Shown here: positions 48,801 through 61,067 of the stretch, piece by piece | Position numbering within the stretch: the stretch's first letter is position 1 | Layout of the letters: each line of letters opens with the position of its first letter | Assembly: GCA_023078555.1 (NCBI GenBank) | Contig: CM041200.1 | Span: forward strand, 9,544,356 to 9,608,355 | DNA from: Ulva prolifera | Taxonomy: Eukaryota > Chlorophyta > Ulvophyceae > Ulvales > Ulvaceae | Direction of reading: 5' to 3' | DNA: 64,000 bases | The notes under the pieces: generated by a model | Databases searched by the model: none | Told to the model about the DNA's origin: nothing | What the model saw: the letters and a program-made list of their open reading frames with translations, nothing else | Position numbers and translations under genes: made by a program

Positions 48801-49515
48801 GCGTCAAGTGCAAGCAGGAAGGTCACACAGGGGGGCAACAGAAGCCAGGCTGCAAATCGTGCCCCGTCCACGTGGACATGCACTCGCTAAAGATGCACCA
48901 GCAGAGGACTCCCACTCACTGACCACACATTCGAGTCGGCCCTGGGATGGGCGCCGCATGGGTGTGCGCTGGCGACATCCCGACGGTATGGCGCTACACC
49001 TGCATGCATATGCCGATCCGGCCATACAGCCCACATCCGTGGCTGTGAGCCAAGGATAGAGTCGGCGAGGAGGGTGGCACCGCAAAAGCAGCAAGCAGCG
49101 CAAGAACACATCCACTGACCTGGTACAACGCACCCACGCCACATTTGCAAACAGCCCGAATTAATTTTAAACCCCACAGAGTCCCTCACAACCAAAACAA
49201 ACTGCCAGACCGCCACGGCCACAGTGAAGGCGGTCAAGCGCGCCCACGGCCGCTGTGGCTGCGGCCGTACGCGTGCGTCAACTGTGACGGCGGCAGACGC
49301 CAACGGAGACGTGAACACTGGGCGGCCATGCGCACCTCGTAGAAGGCGGTGTTGATGCCGATGGCATGGGCTGCCAGCTTCATCCGCTGCCCCTTCGTCG
49401 AGCCGTTGGTGGCCATGCGCTCCGACGACATCGTCTGTGCGAGTGCTGTGTGTTCCCACGTGCACAGTGCGAAGCCAAGGGCCACGATGGGCACCAGACC
49501 TTGCCGAAGCCACAT
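45892..49515 (-). CDS. GH9-like glycoside hydrolase, copy D (intact, 618 residues)
   Basis: Exons (minus): 49515-49336, 48782-48611, 48394-48214, 47947-47521, 47258-46927, 46674-46429, 46210-45892 (TAG). They total 1857 bases, with exons 2-7 exactly the lengths seen in copy C. The chosen start, MWLRQGLVPIVALGFALC, gives a signal peptide; the upstream ATG of copy C is not conserved. Landmarks are as in C: AFYEAQRAGK, GYFEAGN (Asn about 118), VTGPTAFVATQ, PAADIAAQAATGLAMTA, FLYNWNNVL-like LYNWNNVLAQ, FMQRQLGYIF, FSYMVGIG, CGGLVSGP, FTNDR, SEAAIDY (Glu about 580). The last intron has a GTGCGC donor. Exons 5-7 are closest to copy E, which points to recent duplication or gene conversion. The product should be a secreted GH9-fold protein without the normal catalytic base. 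Confidence 0.92.
49043..49105 (-). repeat. GC-rich dispersed repeat terminus in intron 1 of copy D
   Basis: A diverged copy of the GGCAGCACCGCG repeat, at the position of the one at 39712-39770 in intron 1 of copy C. It was therefore present before units C and D were duplicated. Confidence 0.5.
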
Positions 49516-50674
49516 GGCAGGCAGTCCCTGGGCCGTATGAGGGCGGCCACGAGCGGCGGCACCTACTTCAAGTTGCCACATGCACGGCCGCAGCGGCGGC
49601 ACAGGAAAGTGCACTCAAAGCCCCTGCATGCATGGCGAAATCAGACTCCTCACCAGTCGATGCCAGACCCGTGCCATGAGGTACCGACGTCGGGCAGTGC
49701 TGTACCCAGCCCACCTGGGCGCGGCTTCGTCGCAGAATCATTGATGATGGTTCAGGGGCTGTGCATGCATGTTGGTCTGCGTACGTGGGTGCGGCCGGCT
49801 TTCATGCAGTTGATTCGGATGAGATTCGGTTTCAGTGTTTGTTTTCTCCCGTTCACTCTTTTGTAAAAATGCTTTCATGCATACCGGGTGCGGGAGCATT
49901 GCATGGGTGCGCTGTTGAGCACCTGATAGTTCTGCATGCGGCGTTGACCGTGACTTTGTTATTCTTGTTGTGTCATTTTCTCAGATGTGCTGCACGTTCT
50001 TCCTTTGAACGTTATTGATTTGGGTTTTCTCGCGGATCGTGCGGTGTACGCGCCGCCGCGGCCTCCCCGTCCTTCGCGAAGCAAGACACACAGCACATGC
50101 ATGATCGACGTAGTACAGGTATGTTGCGTGTACGTGGAAGGTAGAGGGGCAGGCACCAGTGCGTGTTGTGAGCGGCCTGACGTAAGTGCATGGTGGCAAA
50201 CGCACGTCGGAGCCAACGATGCTGTAGACAGGTAGCCGCAAGCTGCGCATACCGCCGGGCCATGCCTGCGCCAGACAGCCTTCGGATCCAACTCGTCTTG
50301 GAATTCAAATATCAATCCATTGATCGGTCGAGTTGATCAACTGCCACCGTCAGGAACCGTATGTTTTGGCGTCAAGTTTACCGAAAACTTGGCGCCCAAG
50401 GTCGGTGCATGCATGCAAGCTCGCTGCGCGGCCGGTGGACTCGTCGGATGTTTCGCGGTCAGCGTCGCGGAGGCGCGCAGCGCCGCAGACATGGCACACA
50501 GCTGGCGGCAGCGCCACACAAGCGACCTCCCTGCAGCGGCCTACATTGACGGTGGGCATGCAGTCGGAGCATGCGCTCGACCCCATCAGCACTAGCGCAA
50601 GCTGGATGAAAGAGGCATGCGCTGCATCTTCGTGACGGCGATGCGGTGATGGTCACGACCATGTTACAAATTAT

Positions 50675-50850
50675 TTACAAAAGAGTGAACGGGAGAAAAC
50701 AAACACTGAAACCGAACGGAACAAATGAGTGAACGGAACAACACGAACACCAAAACCGAATCTCATCCGAACCAACAGCAACAGCAACACATACACACAC
50801 GATCACACGACAACCGCACCGGGTACTCACCTCAGTCCGGCAGGATCGCG
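50675..50850 (-). mobile_element. Dispersed element of the TTTTGTAA family, two 3' ends in series
   Basis: On the minus strand the long form (ending GATTCGGATGAGATTCGG and TGTTCACT) is followed at once by a second partial end (CGGTTTCAGTGTTTGTTTTC ... TTTTGTAA). This looks like one member inserted in, or joined to, another. Confidence 0.6.
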
Positions 50851-52041
50851 TCCTCCAGGCCCGCATCACATGTACACCGCAACCCCTGCTCACGCGAGCT
50901 CTAGATGGCAAGCCCCGACTTCCGATACATCGCCGCGCGGTGATGGTCCCGACCATGCATCTCAACTGACATCTGTTCATGGCCATGTTCCACATGTCCA
51001 GGCCTCGCCTGACACTCGCTGTGAACGGGCACAGCACAGAAAGTTGCACCTGATACTCTGCTGTTGGTGTTGTCCACTGGAGTGGCACTCTAGAGTTTCG
51101 CGGTTGGGATCCGGAGGCGCGATGCGCGAGGCACCTGCGCCTGCTTGTCGGTCGCAGCGAGCTCCAGGGCGCGAGGTGTAGTACTAGATTTCTTTACAAA
51201 ATAGTGAACAGAAGAAGACAAGCATCAACACGAGTCTCGTGCGAATCAACAGCAACACATACACACACGATTACACTGCATCCGCGCCGGTGTAGTCCTA
51301 TGTTCCGGCAATCAATCGCAATCAACGCATAGCTTAACGCATGCAGACTAGCACGGTGACTTTCCCTCAGATATATACGTTTAAGAGTTTTAACGTCAAG
51401 TGTCAGAGGATCTACGTTGTCAGACAACACTATACTGGCCACGGGGCCTGGGGCTCTCGTGAAGCCTGCTGGTGCGCTGGGCAACCACGTCCGACGTTGC
51501 GAGGTTGCAGATTCCGACCGGTCTGTCCGTGTAGCCACCTCGCAGCGCATGCAAACTTGTATTTGCGTTCTGCAAGGCTTCGCTAGACAGGCCGTTGCCG
51601 CTGCGTAGTGGAACTCAGCCTCGTTGCTGTGCGTTCGGCCGTAGCACACGCCCGCTGGCGCCTGCCTCTTGGACTGCCATGCGCTGTCCTCGTTTCACGC
51701 GAACTCTGACGCTTCATGAGGCCGCAAGCCACGCATGCGCTGTCGTGGCTTGGGGGCCAGTGCCTGCATGTATTGTGCGTGATGTACCTCATGACGCTCC
51801 GCTCACGCATGCTATCGTTGTATGAGCATGTGGGCCATGCATGCGGTGGGCTCGAGGAGTGTCCTCCTGGACACCTGAGCTCACATCAGTCACAGAGCAG
51901 AGCAGCAAATGGGCATCAGGTCTTTGGCAGCACGCGAGGTAGCAGACAGCAGTGTTAAAGGATTCGGCGATAGATCGCTTATAAGCGATGAAATTAATGA
52001 TTCAAGCGTGACTGAAGCTGTAAAAGGCATCTATGACCCCT

Positions 52042-52062
52042 CCCCCCCCCCCCCCCCCCCCC
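52042..52062. repeat. Poly-C tract (21 C)
   Basis: Twenty-one consecutive C, flanked by CTATGACCCCT and TCTCATTGCG, in the spacer of unit D. Confidence 0.9.
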
Positions 52063-55000
52063 TCTCATTGCGAGCGAAGCGAGGAAAACATTATTTCACG
52101 CACTATCGTATAGCTTGTGATCTGTGGAAGGGTCAGGGCCGATACGGAACAGTGGAGCCAGCAGCAGTTGGGTACTTGGAGTTGAATTGTTAAGCTATGG
52201 TACAATTCCGACTCGAGCGGACTTATAGCTTATTAAGCTATAACTGAATTCGGGCCTGAACCCCTTGATCTCTTGCTAAGCTATCTACTCTCAAACGAAC
52301 CCTTAAACATGTAAGTGCACTGGCAGACACCCGTTTAAATATAGTGTCTGTGCGTTGGGGCTGGAAGCATTCATGCAGTCCCTGTGTTCCAAAAACACAG
52401 TCGGAGAGCCAGGCATCCGCATATTGATACATACCTTGAGATAGCACCGCATGCGCTGGAACTTCGAACCACAGCACACAGGCCTCCTGGTGCCTGCTCT
52501 TGTGGGTATCCGCGTGCGATGAACATGCATGGCCGTCAGCGTGCGCGCATACAGTTCCGCATTGCCCTTCTGATGGTACTGCAGTAATACACAGTGTGGG
52601 GGGGTCCGCACTCGGGCCATGCAGACGTTCATCTGGGCGGAGTTCAACTCAGACATCGCCCAGGGCTCTGGCTGGTGTCTATAGACCCACAACGAAACAT
52701 ACTGAATGCTCTCGTATCCTTTTCTCATGTCGTGGGCAAAATCGACCTTTTTGACGACAGTCGCTTGCATGCCTGGGCAGAATGTGCCATTGGGCGCCCA
52801 CGGCGCTTAGCGCGCGCCCAGCGCATACCCAGTGAGCACAGGACACCCACATTATGGACAATTTTGTTCACAGGAGGCTTGAATCGATGTGCGGCGTTGC
52901 TGCCGAGTGTGGCCCCGCAATTATGTCTTACGAAGGTGTTGTATGGTCACCATTCGGCTCCTGGGAAGCTGTTATGTGCCAGTATAGCCTGTAATGACAA
53001 GAAAAATTGTTCGGCTCCGCTTATCCAGCTGCCTCTTCGGTTCGATGCTGTTTGGACCTTCTGGCGCGCCACTTCTGGCTTGCTCAGCCTCCCTTCATCT
53101 CGCGGCAGCTCAAAACCTGGAAGGTAGTCTCTTTCGTTACCTGATGTACGCAATGACGAGTTCATGTTGACTTTGACGCAGGTAGCTCTTGACAGAGGCT
53201 TGTTCAAGTATCTGCCTCTTGAGTGTGTCTCTTGGTCAAATGCCATTGATAGCTGGTGAATGTGCTATCAGGATGTTTCAGTGACCACGTACTGCAGTCA
53301 GTCATTTTTTTGGAACCACTGCGGGCACTTGTTGTGTACTTTGTCATTGACCTCAGCTCATGCTGCATTGCTTGTCTGATGAGTGGCAATGCCAGCTGTA
53401 GGGCCCATGATCTGCAACTCTGGTGTTGATACTGGAAGTATTGTGTGCTGGCTCAAAGGGGGAGCTGCTGCGTTAGGCTCCGCATGTGTCTGCCCCGTGC
53501 CTGGATGTGTGTCTCACATACCATCGATCTCTGGTGAGTGTGATGTCAGCAAACTCAGCACTGCAAAGTGTGATACAATTAGCAGCCCGTCGGGAACCAC
53601 TGCATTCCATCGTTGTGTACTTCTGCAATTGGTCTCGCGTCTGAGCAAATGGTGCATCATCACGCAGTATGTGCAACAAGCAAACCGCTGCAGGTGTGTG
53701 GGTACATGTATGAACTCATGCATCTCTGAGCATACTGCAAAGCGCTGCAATGGCCACCATGACTCACACCATGACAGTTCGGAACACTGCGTGACCGTGG
53801 CTGCTGTGAGGGCGCGCTCTGATTTTCTGGCATGATTATCCTGCTTGGTTAGGTCGCCGAAGATCACAACACTGGCACCTCCCGCATGGCCCAAAGCACA
53901 CCATCTACATCTCTCAGTTCAAGAACACGCCAATTCACGTCTGCTGACTGCATGATTATGGACGAACAACCAACCGGCACGCCAGTTGGTGCTGCCTCAT
54001 CGTCTCCACGATCAATGGCGCGGACAACTGAGCGTCAGCCACACAACACCAGTAGGTTGGTTTCGAACATCAGAGAGACGTACTATAGTTTTTTGGGGTG
54101 TTCTCACCCCATTGTGCTGACTGGCCGTGCGCTGGGCACCGTTCAGGCCTCTACGGGCAAACTCGGCCTTTCCGCCGAAAACGGGATTCTCCCTGGACAC
54201 TTTCCTGTGTGCCGCCCATGACCATTACAGTAGCATCCAGTATGTTATTGTGAATCTAGCTATAGACACTGCCCAGGGCCCTGTGCGATGTTTGAGTTGC
54301 TCGGCGTCCCAATGGACGTGTGCATGGGCCGAGTGCGGACCCCCCCCCTAAATGACCTCTTGTCTTCAGCGGTTGTCAGATCTGTCGCTTGCTGTTCTTT
54401 GGACTGATCTGCTTCACTGGAGCCTGGTTTAGGCATGTGGCAAGGTCACGATTGAATTGTTACGTTTGCATCCGTGGAGCTCCATACAGCTGCAGAGTCT
54501 GCATGGTCATGGGCAACTGCTGCCTACAAAATCACTCCACACAAACCTTGCCCATGTAAGTTACAGCTCACTGCATCCAAGACTCAGTGCCACGCCATAA
54601 AGCCCCACCACGGTTCTGTGATGCCTGCACATCACTGTGACAGTGGCATACATCCCACAGTTACACAGCCTCACCTGCTGATGACTTGCCAGCATGAGCT
54701 ATCTATCTCAGACATCTCCAAACGTACGCAGGCAAAGTACCACCTCAAGCACCCATTCCAGGCCGCATGCATGCTCCTGGGTCACTGCCAACACCGGCAC
54801 GGCTTCAAGGTGTCTTCACATACCACTGTCTCAAACATACTGTAACTAGTCAACACCTACAAGCACTCGGGCGCCTCGCACATCACCGTGGCACGGGCTG
54901 TGACCAGAAGTGGCTGAGGGGTGCCATACCGGGGAAGCGCTCGGTTTGACTGCCACTAGAGAGGCAAGAGTACTTTGTCGCCCCAGAGCGCCTGGAAATC

Positions 55001-55442
55001 ATCTGCAATGAAGACGGAATCTTGAGTTCACCTACTGCTTGGCTGCCTGATGGCACATCGCCACCCTGTACACGAGCGCCTAACTGCGCACTATTTGGGT
55101 GCCGTGTGGAAACAGGCACACCAGCTTTGATCTAACACACCGCGACCAGTCACACACGCAACTATGGCAGATACTATCAAGTCCACTCCTCGGTGTAGGA
55201 TTCATGCGCATGCGCACATCGCTTGACAGGACGATTCAACCGGAACCTTCCGGGATGACAACAGCGCCCCAGCTGCCCCAGCTGTGCCACACCTCATAGA
55301 CCCGCACGCAGTCTATGCAACAGCCGCTGAGGTGTCCTGCCCTGTGATACCTGCAATCTGCTACCCGCCTTTCCCGCACTCTGTCCCTGTCGCACACACC
55401 TCATGCCAATGGCACCACGTGGCACCAACGCGCCAACAGCGC

Positions 55443-58400
55443 CTACATGCCACGGCCGGTGAACGGCGTGCGTGCGTCACAGTCCTCAAACAGCGAGTCC
55501 GGCATTGTGGCGTAGGCCATGAGGGTGCAGACGAGGGAGCTCGTGTAATCAATCGCCGTCTCGCTCGACTGCCACCGGCCCCGGTCGTTGGTGTACACGT
55601 CCGTGCCCATCCGCACCGCGCCGCTCGTGCCGGAGGCGCGGTCGTTCGGCCCCGACACAAGGCCACCGCACAGCATGCCGGGGTCGTCCACTGTGGGGTC
55701 GTGGAAGAAGGGGAAGGCCGCGTCGCGGCTGTGGACCCTCGTGGGGAAATACCGCCCGATCCTGCATGCACGCACGCACGCTCAACGAGAAGCTCATGCA
55801 CACACGCTCCATGCATGTTGTGCTTGGGCGATGTCCCTGTGCTAGATCTGTGCTACCTGCTTCTCCAACACTGCCCATGTAACACACTACGAGTCGATGC
55901 AGAAGCATGCGCAGGGGCAGCGATCGCTCAAAACGAATAGGAGCTCATGGACAATGGCCAATAGGCGAGTGGCAGCGCGCCCGACCATGTAGGAGAAGCC
56001 GTCAGGGCCCTGGGTGTTGCAGGAGGAGCCCTCCGTGGAGCACTTGTGGTTGAAGATGTAGCCGAGCTGCCGCTGCATGAAGCACGCCGCGTCCTTGCGC
56101 GCCTCGCTCGTGACAGGGTCGTACCCGAGCGCCTGGTAGATGCCCGCGGCACACATGCCGTTCATCGTCGTCCCGAGGTTGCCCCAGGGGAAGTCCAGCG
56201 GGTACGCGCTCCCGTCGGGCGTCCTCCTGCATGGTTAGAAAACAGTGAACGGGAGGCCTCCCTAGGAATCAAATACAACAAAAGAATCTCATCCGAATCA
56301 GCAGCGGTTGTGCTCCTGCGTGCACCCCATGCAGGTGCAACACTGTGCATTGTGTCAGCAGTATCATGCAGCATAGCCGCCATGAGCAGGGGGCGCACTC
56401 GCAGAAGGTGTAGTAGTTGATCGTCGCCTCGCCGTCGTTGCTGCACTGCGACCACAGCCCGACACTTGAGCGCAGGAACCTCCGGTAGAAGTTCCGCGAC
56501 CGCTCCGCGCCCGGCAGGTCGGGCGCAGACGAGAGGATGATGATGCCCTGGGCAAGCACGTTGTTCCAGTTGTAGAGGTACGCGAGCTGCTCGATCGAGC
56601 TCACCATCATCGGCCATAGGGCGTCGGCGTCGGCGCGGTAGGCGGCGGCCCCCGTGAGCGCGTAGAGCGCGGCCGCGCCGATGAACAGGAATTCCGCCGC
56701 ATCCTTTCGGTTGAGGTACAGTTGGCATGGCTGCATGGCTCACGGGTCGTGCTTAGTAAGCTTGTGCCGCAGGTACACAGACACAGCATGCATGAATATG
56801 GCAGAATTTCAAGCAGACCCTGTTGAGTCGACTATGAATGAAAGAATGGCGATGCATTGCGTTGTTTCTGAAATGCACAGCTCATGATCAACACCACTGC
56901 GCCATTGCTGTAACACTGCACCTTGGGCGCCATTGCGCAATCTGCCAGTGCACTGCATGCATGCAGGCGCCTGATGCACAGGGTGGTGCGACGGCTGCTC
57001 CACCTCCTCCATCACATGTCATGCATCAGCCGCGCCACCTGTGGCAGCACAATACGGCTTCATATGCATGCAACGGCCATGGTGTGGTCCCCTATATGAT
57101 AGTGCGGCCCGGCGTCGCACCGCCGCGACTTGCTGGCCATTCTCATCCAACTCATCACACCCTGACCCGATGCAGTTTCGGTTTGCCGTGCTCCGGAAGC
57201 AGATCGAGTTGCGGCCGTGTTTCTCCCACATTGCAAACGCGTACGCGTACGCCCGCGCCGCCTTGAGCCCGTATTCTTCTGCGACTGCCTTGTCCGCAGC
57301 CGTGCCGTGCGTTGCGAGCACCTTGGCCGTCATCGCGAGGCCGGTCGCAGCCTGTGCGGCTATGTCGGCGGCCGGGTGGTCGAGGTCGGCGATATAGCAC
57401 TTCTGCTGGTAGCCTGGGGGAGTGTTCCAGGTGGGGTAGGGCACAGCGCCAAAAGTGGAGGAGTCGGCAATGCCGATAAGCATCGTGAACTTGGAGTTGT
57501 CCGCGCTTGTGACCATGATGTAATTGGACAGGGTGGCTGAGAAGTACCTGCGGGGTTAACGGACTCGTCGGTGGTGATACGGCCGCCGGGCCACACTTTG
57601 ACGCTGGGGCGGCTGTGTGGATGAAAATTGCTCTGGCAGCCTCAGTTCAGGCTACGGTGGCTTGGAACAGTGTCAGGGCTGGCTGGGTAGGAAATATGCG
57701 TTTGACCTCACGCATGGAACAGAGCATTCCACTCCTGCGCCATGCATCTTACGGCCACCAACACATCACATGCATGGGGCCCCACCTGATCTGCCGCAGT
57801 ACCAGGTCCTTGAGGGTGGCGGTGGTGAAGTCCCCATTCAAGCACCCCGCAGGGTCGCCAAACGCGTCCCCGGGCATCATCGCCTCAAGCTGCGGCATGA
57901 ACTGCAGCGCTCCAATGGCTTGCTGCGTTGCCACGAACGCTGTAGGGCTTGTGACTATGATCGCAGCTACAGCACAGAACAGCATGAGCGCAGCATAGCG
58001 GAGCACTAAGACAGCACGTGGACTGCTCTTTGGCTGTCCGGTCTTCGTTGCGTTCGTTTGAAAGCAAGTTGGTGCTTAGCCACATGAAGGACAGAATTCA
58101 GTCACGTGTGATATGCCTTGGACTCATGCATCTGCAGTGGTTATGCCGTGCGCATGGCTGCATTGCAAGGCGGGGTTACTCACTGCCTGCCTCGAAGTAG
58201 CCTGCCTTGTTGGGGAATTCGACGTCGCGCTGGTCCGCGGGCGGCAGCGTGGCGACAAAGTCGGAGCACGCATTCTCGAACCCTGGCGACTTCCATTCCC
58301 AGACGTTGGGGAACAGAGCCGTGCTGTCATCGGGACGCTGGCCAGCCCTCTGTGCCTGCACAGTGCCCTCCACGGAGTGACTTGCAAGCAGGATTCCACA

Positions 58401-58931
58401 CAGCTGTAGGGGCGCCAAAGCAGCCAGCTTGGAATCGTTTCCCCAGCCCCAGGCGCCTCGCGGACATGCACTTGCTGGAGACTTGCCAGAAGACGACTCA
58501 CACTCACTGACCACACATCAATTGCAGATCTGGGATAGGCGTCCCATGGGTATGGTTGGAGGCTCCAGCTACATCACTGGGGAGTAGCCGCATGCATGGC
58601 CGCGAGCCACTCAGAGGTGGACCCGGCTATACAGCCCACAGCTGCGCCAGTGTCTCAACTGCTCCTGCGGACGACGTCAACAGAAACACGAATGCCAGGC
58701 GGCCATGCGGACCTCGTAGAAGGCGGTGTTTATGCCGATCGCGTGCGCCGCCAGCTTCATCCGCTGCGCCGCCGTCGAGCCGTTTGTGGCCATGCGCTCC
58801 GATGACATCGTCTGTGCGGCTACGCTGCATGCTGTGTCTCTCCACAGTGCAAAGCCAATGGCCACGATGGGCATCAGACCCTTCCGCAGCCACTTCTCTG
58901 GCGGCCCCTTGGCCACGTAAGGGTGGCCCAT
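55443..58931 (-). CDS. GH9-like glycoside hydrolase, copy E (intact, 631 residues)
   Basis: Exons (minus): 58931-58713, 58355-58184, 57966-57786, 57547-57121, 56730-56399, 56226-55981, 55761-55443 (TAG). They total 1896 bases without a stop, and exons 2-7 have the same lengths as in C and D. The start MGHPYVAKGPPEKWLRKGLM is used because the ATG of copy C is GTG here; the following PIVAIGFALW gives a signal peptide or anchor. The base motif reads GYFEAGT (Thr about 131), followed by AIIVTSPTAFVATQ, and is the most altered of the array. The acid Glu (about 593) in SEAAIDY is kept. In exon 7, SGPNDRASGTSGAVRMG replaces the SGPYGRNAATDG loop. The last intron has a GC donor (GCGCGC) where B, C and D have GTGCGC. 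Intron 5 carries a copy of the TTTTGTAA element (56236-56305). Confidence 0.9.
56236..56305 (-). mobile_element. Diverged TTTTGTAA-family element in intron 5 of copy E
   Basis: AACAGTGAACGGGAGG and AAAGAATCTCATCCGAATCA on the plus strand are the two halves of the element in reverse, with altered bases between. Copies B, C and D lack it in the same intron, so it inserted after the units separated. Confidence 0.6.
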
Positions 58932-60184
58932 GCGTGCTGAGTGCAGCATATATGTGTCCACTGGAGGCGGCGCCTGCTTGCCACGGTTTCCAGAGGGGGC
59001 TTCCACAGCGAGTGCACTCAAAGCCACTGCATGCATGGTGAAATCAGACCCCACACCAATCGGCGCCGGACCCCTGCGGTGACGCTGGTGAGTGGTGTAG
59101 CCAGCCGACTCGGGCGCCGCGGCGGCCACGCAGAATCTTTGATGACGATTGTGGTGCTGGGGCCGACAAGCCGCATCGACGTGGACTTCTGCTGCTGTGT
59201 CATTGTGCCCTCACTGATTGCATTCATTCGTCTGTAACGATGGTGGGGCTGTACGTGCGTCTTGTGTTGATTTGGGTACGCTGTGGATCTGAGTGCGGTC
59301 CAATCTGGCGGGTGGACTTGGAGGGACCATTTGCATGGGGCCTGTGTTGAGCAGCTGATTGTTTGGCATGAGGTGTTGGCCGGGTGGCTTTGGCGTGCCT
59401 TTACAAAAGAGTGAGCGGGAGAAGACAAATCCCAAAACCGAATCTCATCAGAATCAACAGCAATAGACCCACAGACATAAATGTGGACAGAGGCCGGGCA
59501 GCGAGCCGTTGCCAGGAATACACACGCAAATCCACTTACGCAGTCATGGCACTATAGGCCGGGTACGAGCACGTACCACAGCCCGGCCGGTGATGCCAAC
59601 CAAAGCTTGAAGCCCCGCACGGAGCACAAGAGCATTCCCTTGCATTTCGCCACACTCAACCGGTGCAGAGCATTCGTCACAAACAAAGCATGGTGCACCT
59701 TACCACACCGATACGCAACCTCCGCCAGCCGATTCAAGTGATTCATGGCAGGCTATCCCAAGCGACCATGCGTCTCATGCGACAACGGCACAAAACTATA
59801 TGCATCAGGGTCGTACAAACGATAAGCAGTGCGTTAACGTTTCTGCACGTCCCGCGTCTCCGCAGCACCCCCGCCCTCCCGGGCCGGCCGGCCGCAATAG
59901 GTATCAGCACAGGGGTTCACAACCGACACATCCCCTATGCAAAAAGCGTCACCCGGCGGCATAAACATGATGTCCCATGTGTGTATGTATGTATGCTGCT
60001 GATGAGTTTTGGTTTCGGTGTTTTCTCCCGTTCACTCTTTTGTAATCTCTACGTGTACACCATACGTAGCACACGTATACTGCGTTCACGTGGATGTCAG
60101 AGGGGCGGGCAACAGTGCGTGTGTGACAAGGATACAATTGAAATCAATGCCTCGAGGGCTGCGGTATGATATCATATGCGGGCC

Positions 60185-60313
60185 TGGAGGACGCGATGCT
60201 GCCGGACTGATGCGTGGGCGCTGTTGTAGTGTGATTGTGTGTATATACGTTGCTGTTGTTTTGTAGGAGAATCTTTTGTGGTGTTTGTGTTCTCCCGTGT
60301 ATTCTTTTGTAAC
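60185..60313 (+). mobile_element. Dispersed element of the TTTTGTAA family, longer form
   Basis: CCGGACTGATGCGTGGGCGC, TAGTGTGATTGTGTGTATAT, then GTTCTCCCGTGTATTCTTTT and GTAAC. It has the same order of blocks as the copy at 42905-43020. Confidence 0.6.
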
Positions 60314-60954
60314 AAAGCATAAACGCGACAAGGCGGGCCCGCCGGCAGCGGAAACAGCAGTGCGTGTGCCTTACTACGAGTCGAACCGCGAACGCAGTGC
60401 GGGTGCTCCCACATGTGAGCGGCTGATGAGAGTACGTAAGTGCCTTGTGGCAAGCTTGCGACTTGGCCCACGAGGCTGTACACAGCTGTAGACTGGAGGC
60501 CGCGAGATGCTCATACCTCGGAGCCATGCATACATGCGCCAGCTCTAGACAGCTTCTAATTCACCTCGGAGTACGTAGTATACAGGGACCTGTGAGCAGA
60601 ACCATTCACCGCCATAAAGGTACGTATGTCTTAGAATAAATAATCCACAGTGTTCGGTGCTCAGGGTGTTCGGAGATCGGCAGATGCGTGCAAGCTCGCT
60701 GCGACGTTTCCGTGTCGGCATCGCGGAGGCGTATTGCGCCGCAGACATGGCACGATAACACAGCTAGTGCCACGCAAGAGACCTCCCTACAGCTACCTGA
60801 ATTGACTATGTACATATAATGGGATGCTCGATCGCAGCAGTGTCCCCTGCAAGGTCGTCGTGACATCGTCGTGACATCGCTGCAGTGCACCATGCATGTG
60901 AAATACTGCCTGCCTTGTTACGAACGAGTGAACTGGCCATGTTTCCGCGATCCT

Positions 60955-61067
60955 GCCGGACTGAGGTGTGGACGCGGTTGTAGTGTGATTGTGTGGGTGT
61001 GTAGCTGTTGATTGGGATGAGATTCTTCTGTGGTGTTTGTCGTCTCGCGTTTACTCTTTCGTAACAT
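60955..61067 (+). mobile_element. Dispersed element of the TTTTGTAA family, longer form
   Basis: GCCGGACTGAGGTGTGGACG, TAGTGTGATTGTGTGGGTGT, GATGAGATTCTTCTGTGGTG and a final TTTCGTAAC. It is about 113 bp and close to the copy at 60185-60313. Confidence 0.6.

Larger units (their letters stand above)
43650..53850. repeat. Tandem unit D of the GH9 array (boundaries approximate)
   Basis: It contains GH9 copy D with flanks homologous to those of units C and E. The segment of about 52.2-53.8 kb has no clear counterpart in C or E and may be an insertion specific to this unit. Confidence 0.75.
49516..55442. other. Spacer between GH9 copies D and E; no gene recognised
   Basis: It contains copies of the TTTTGTAA element (49809-49866, 50675-50850, 51190-51300), the upstream block shared by units C-E (50.0-50.5 kb), a 21-base poly-C (52042-52062) and a segment of about 52.2-53.8 kb seen only here. 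That segment has minus-strand open stretches of 60-155 codons (52303-52770, 52947-53246, 53204-53389, 53473-53679), two of which resemble each other (KYTT..SGS near 53330 and KYTT..CSGS near 53610). No domain was identified. Confidence 0.5.
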
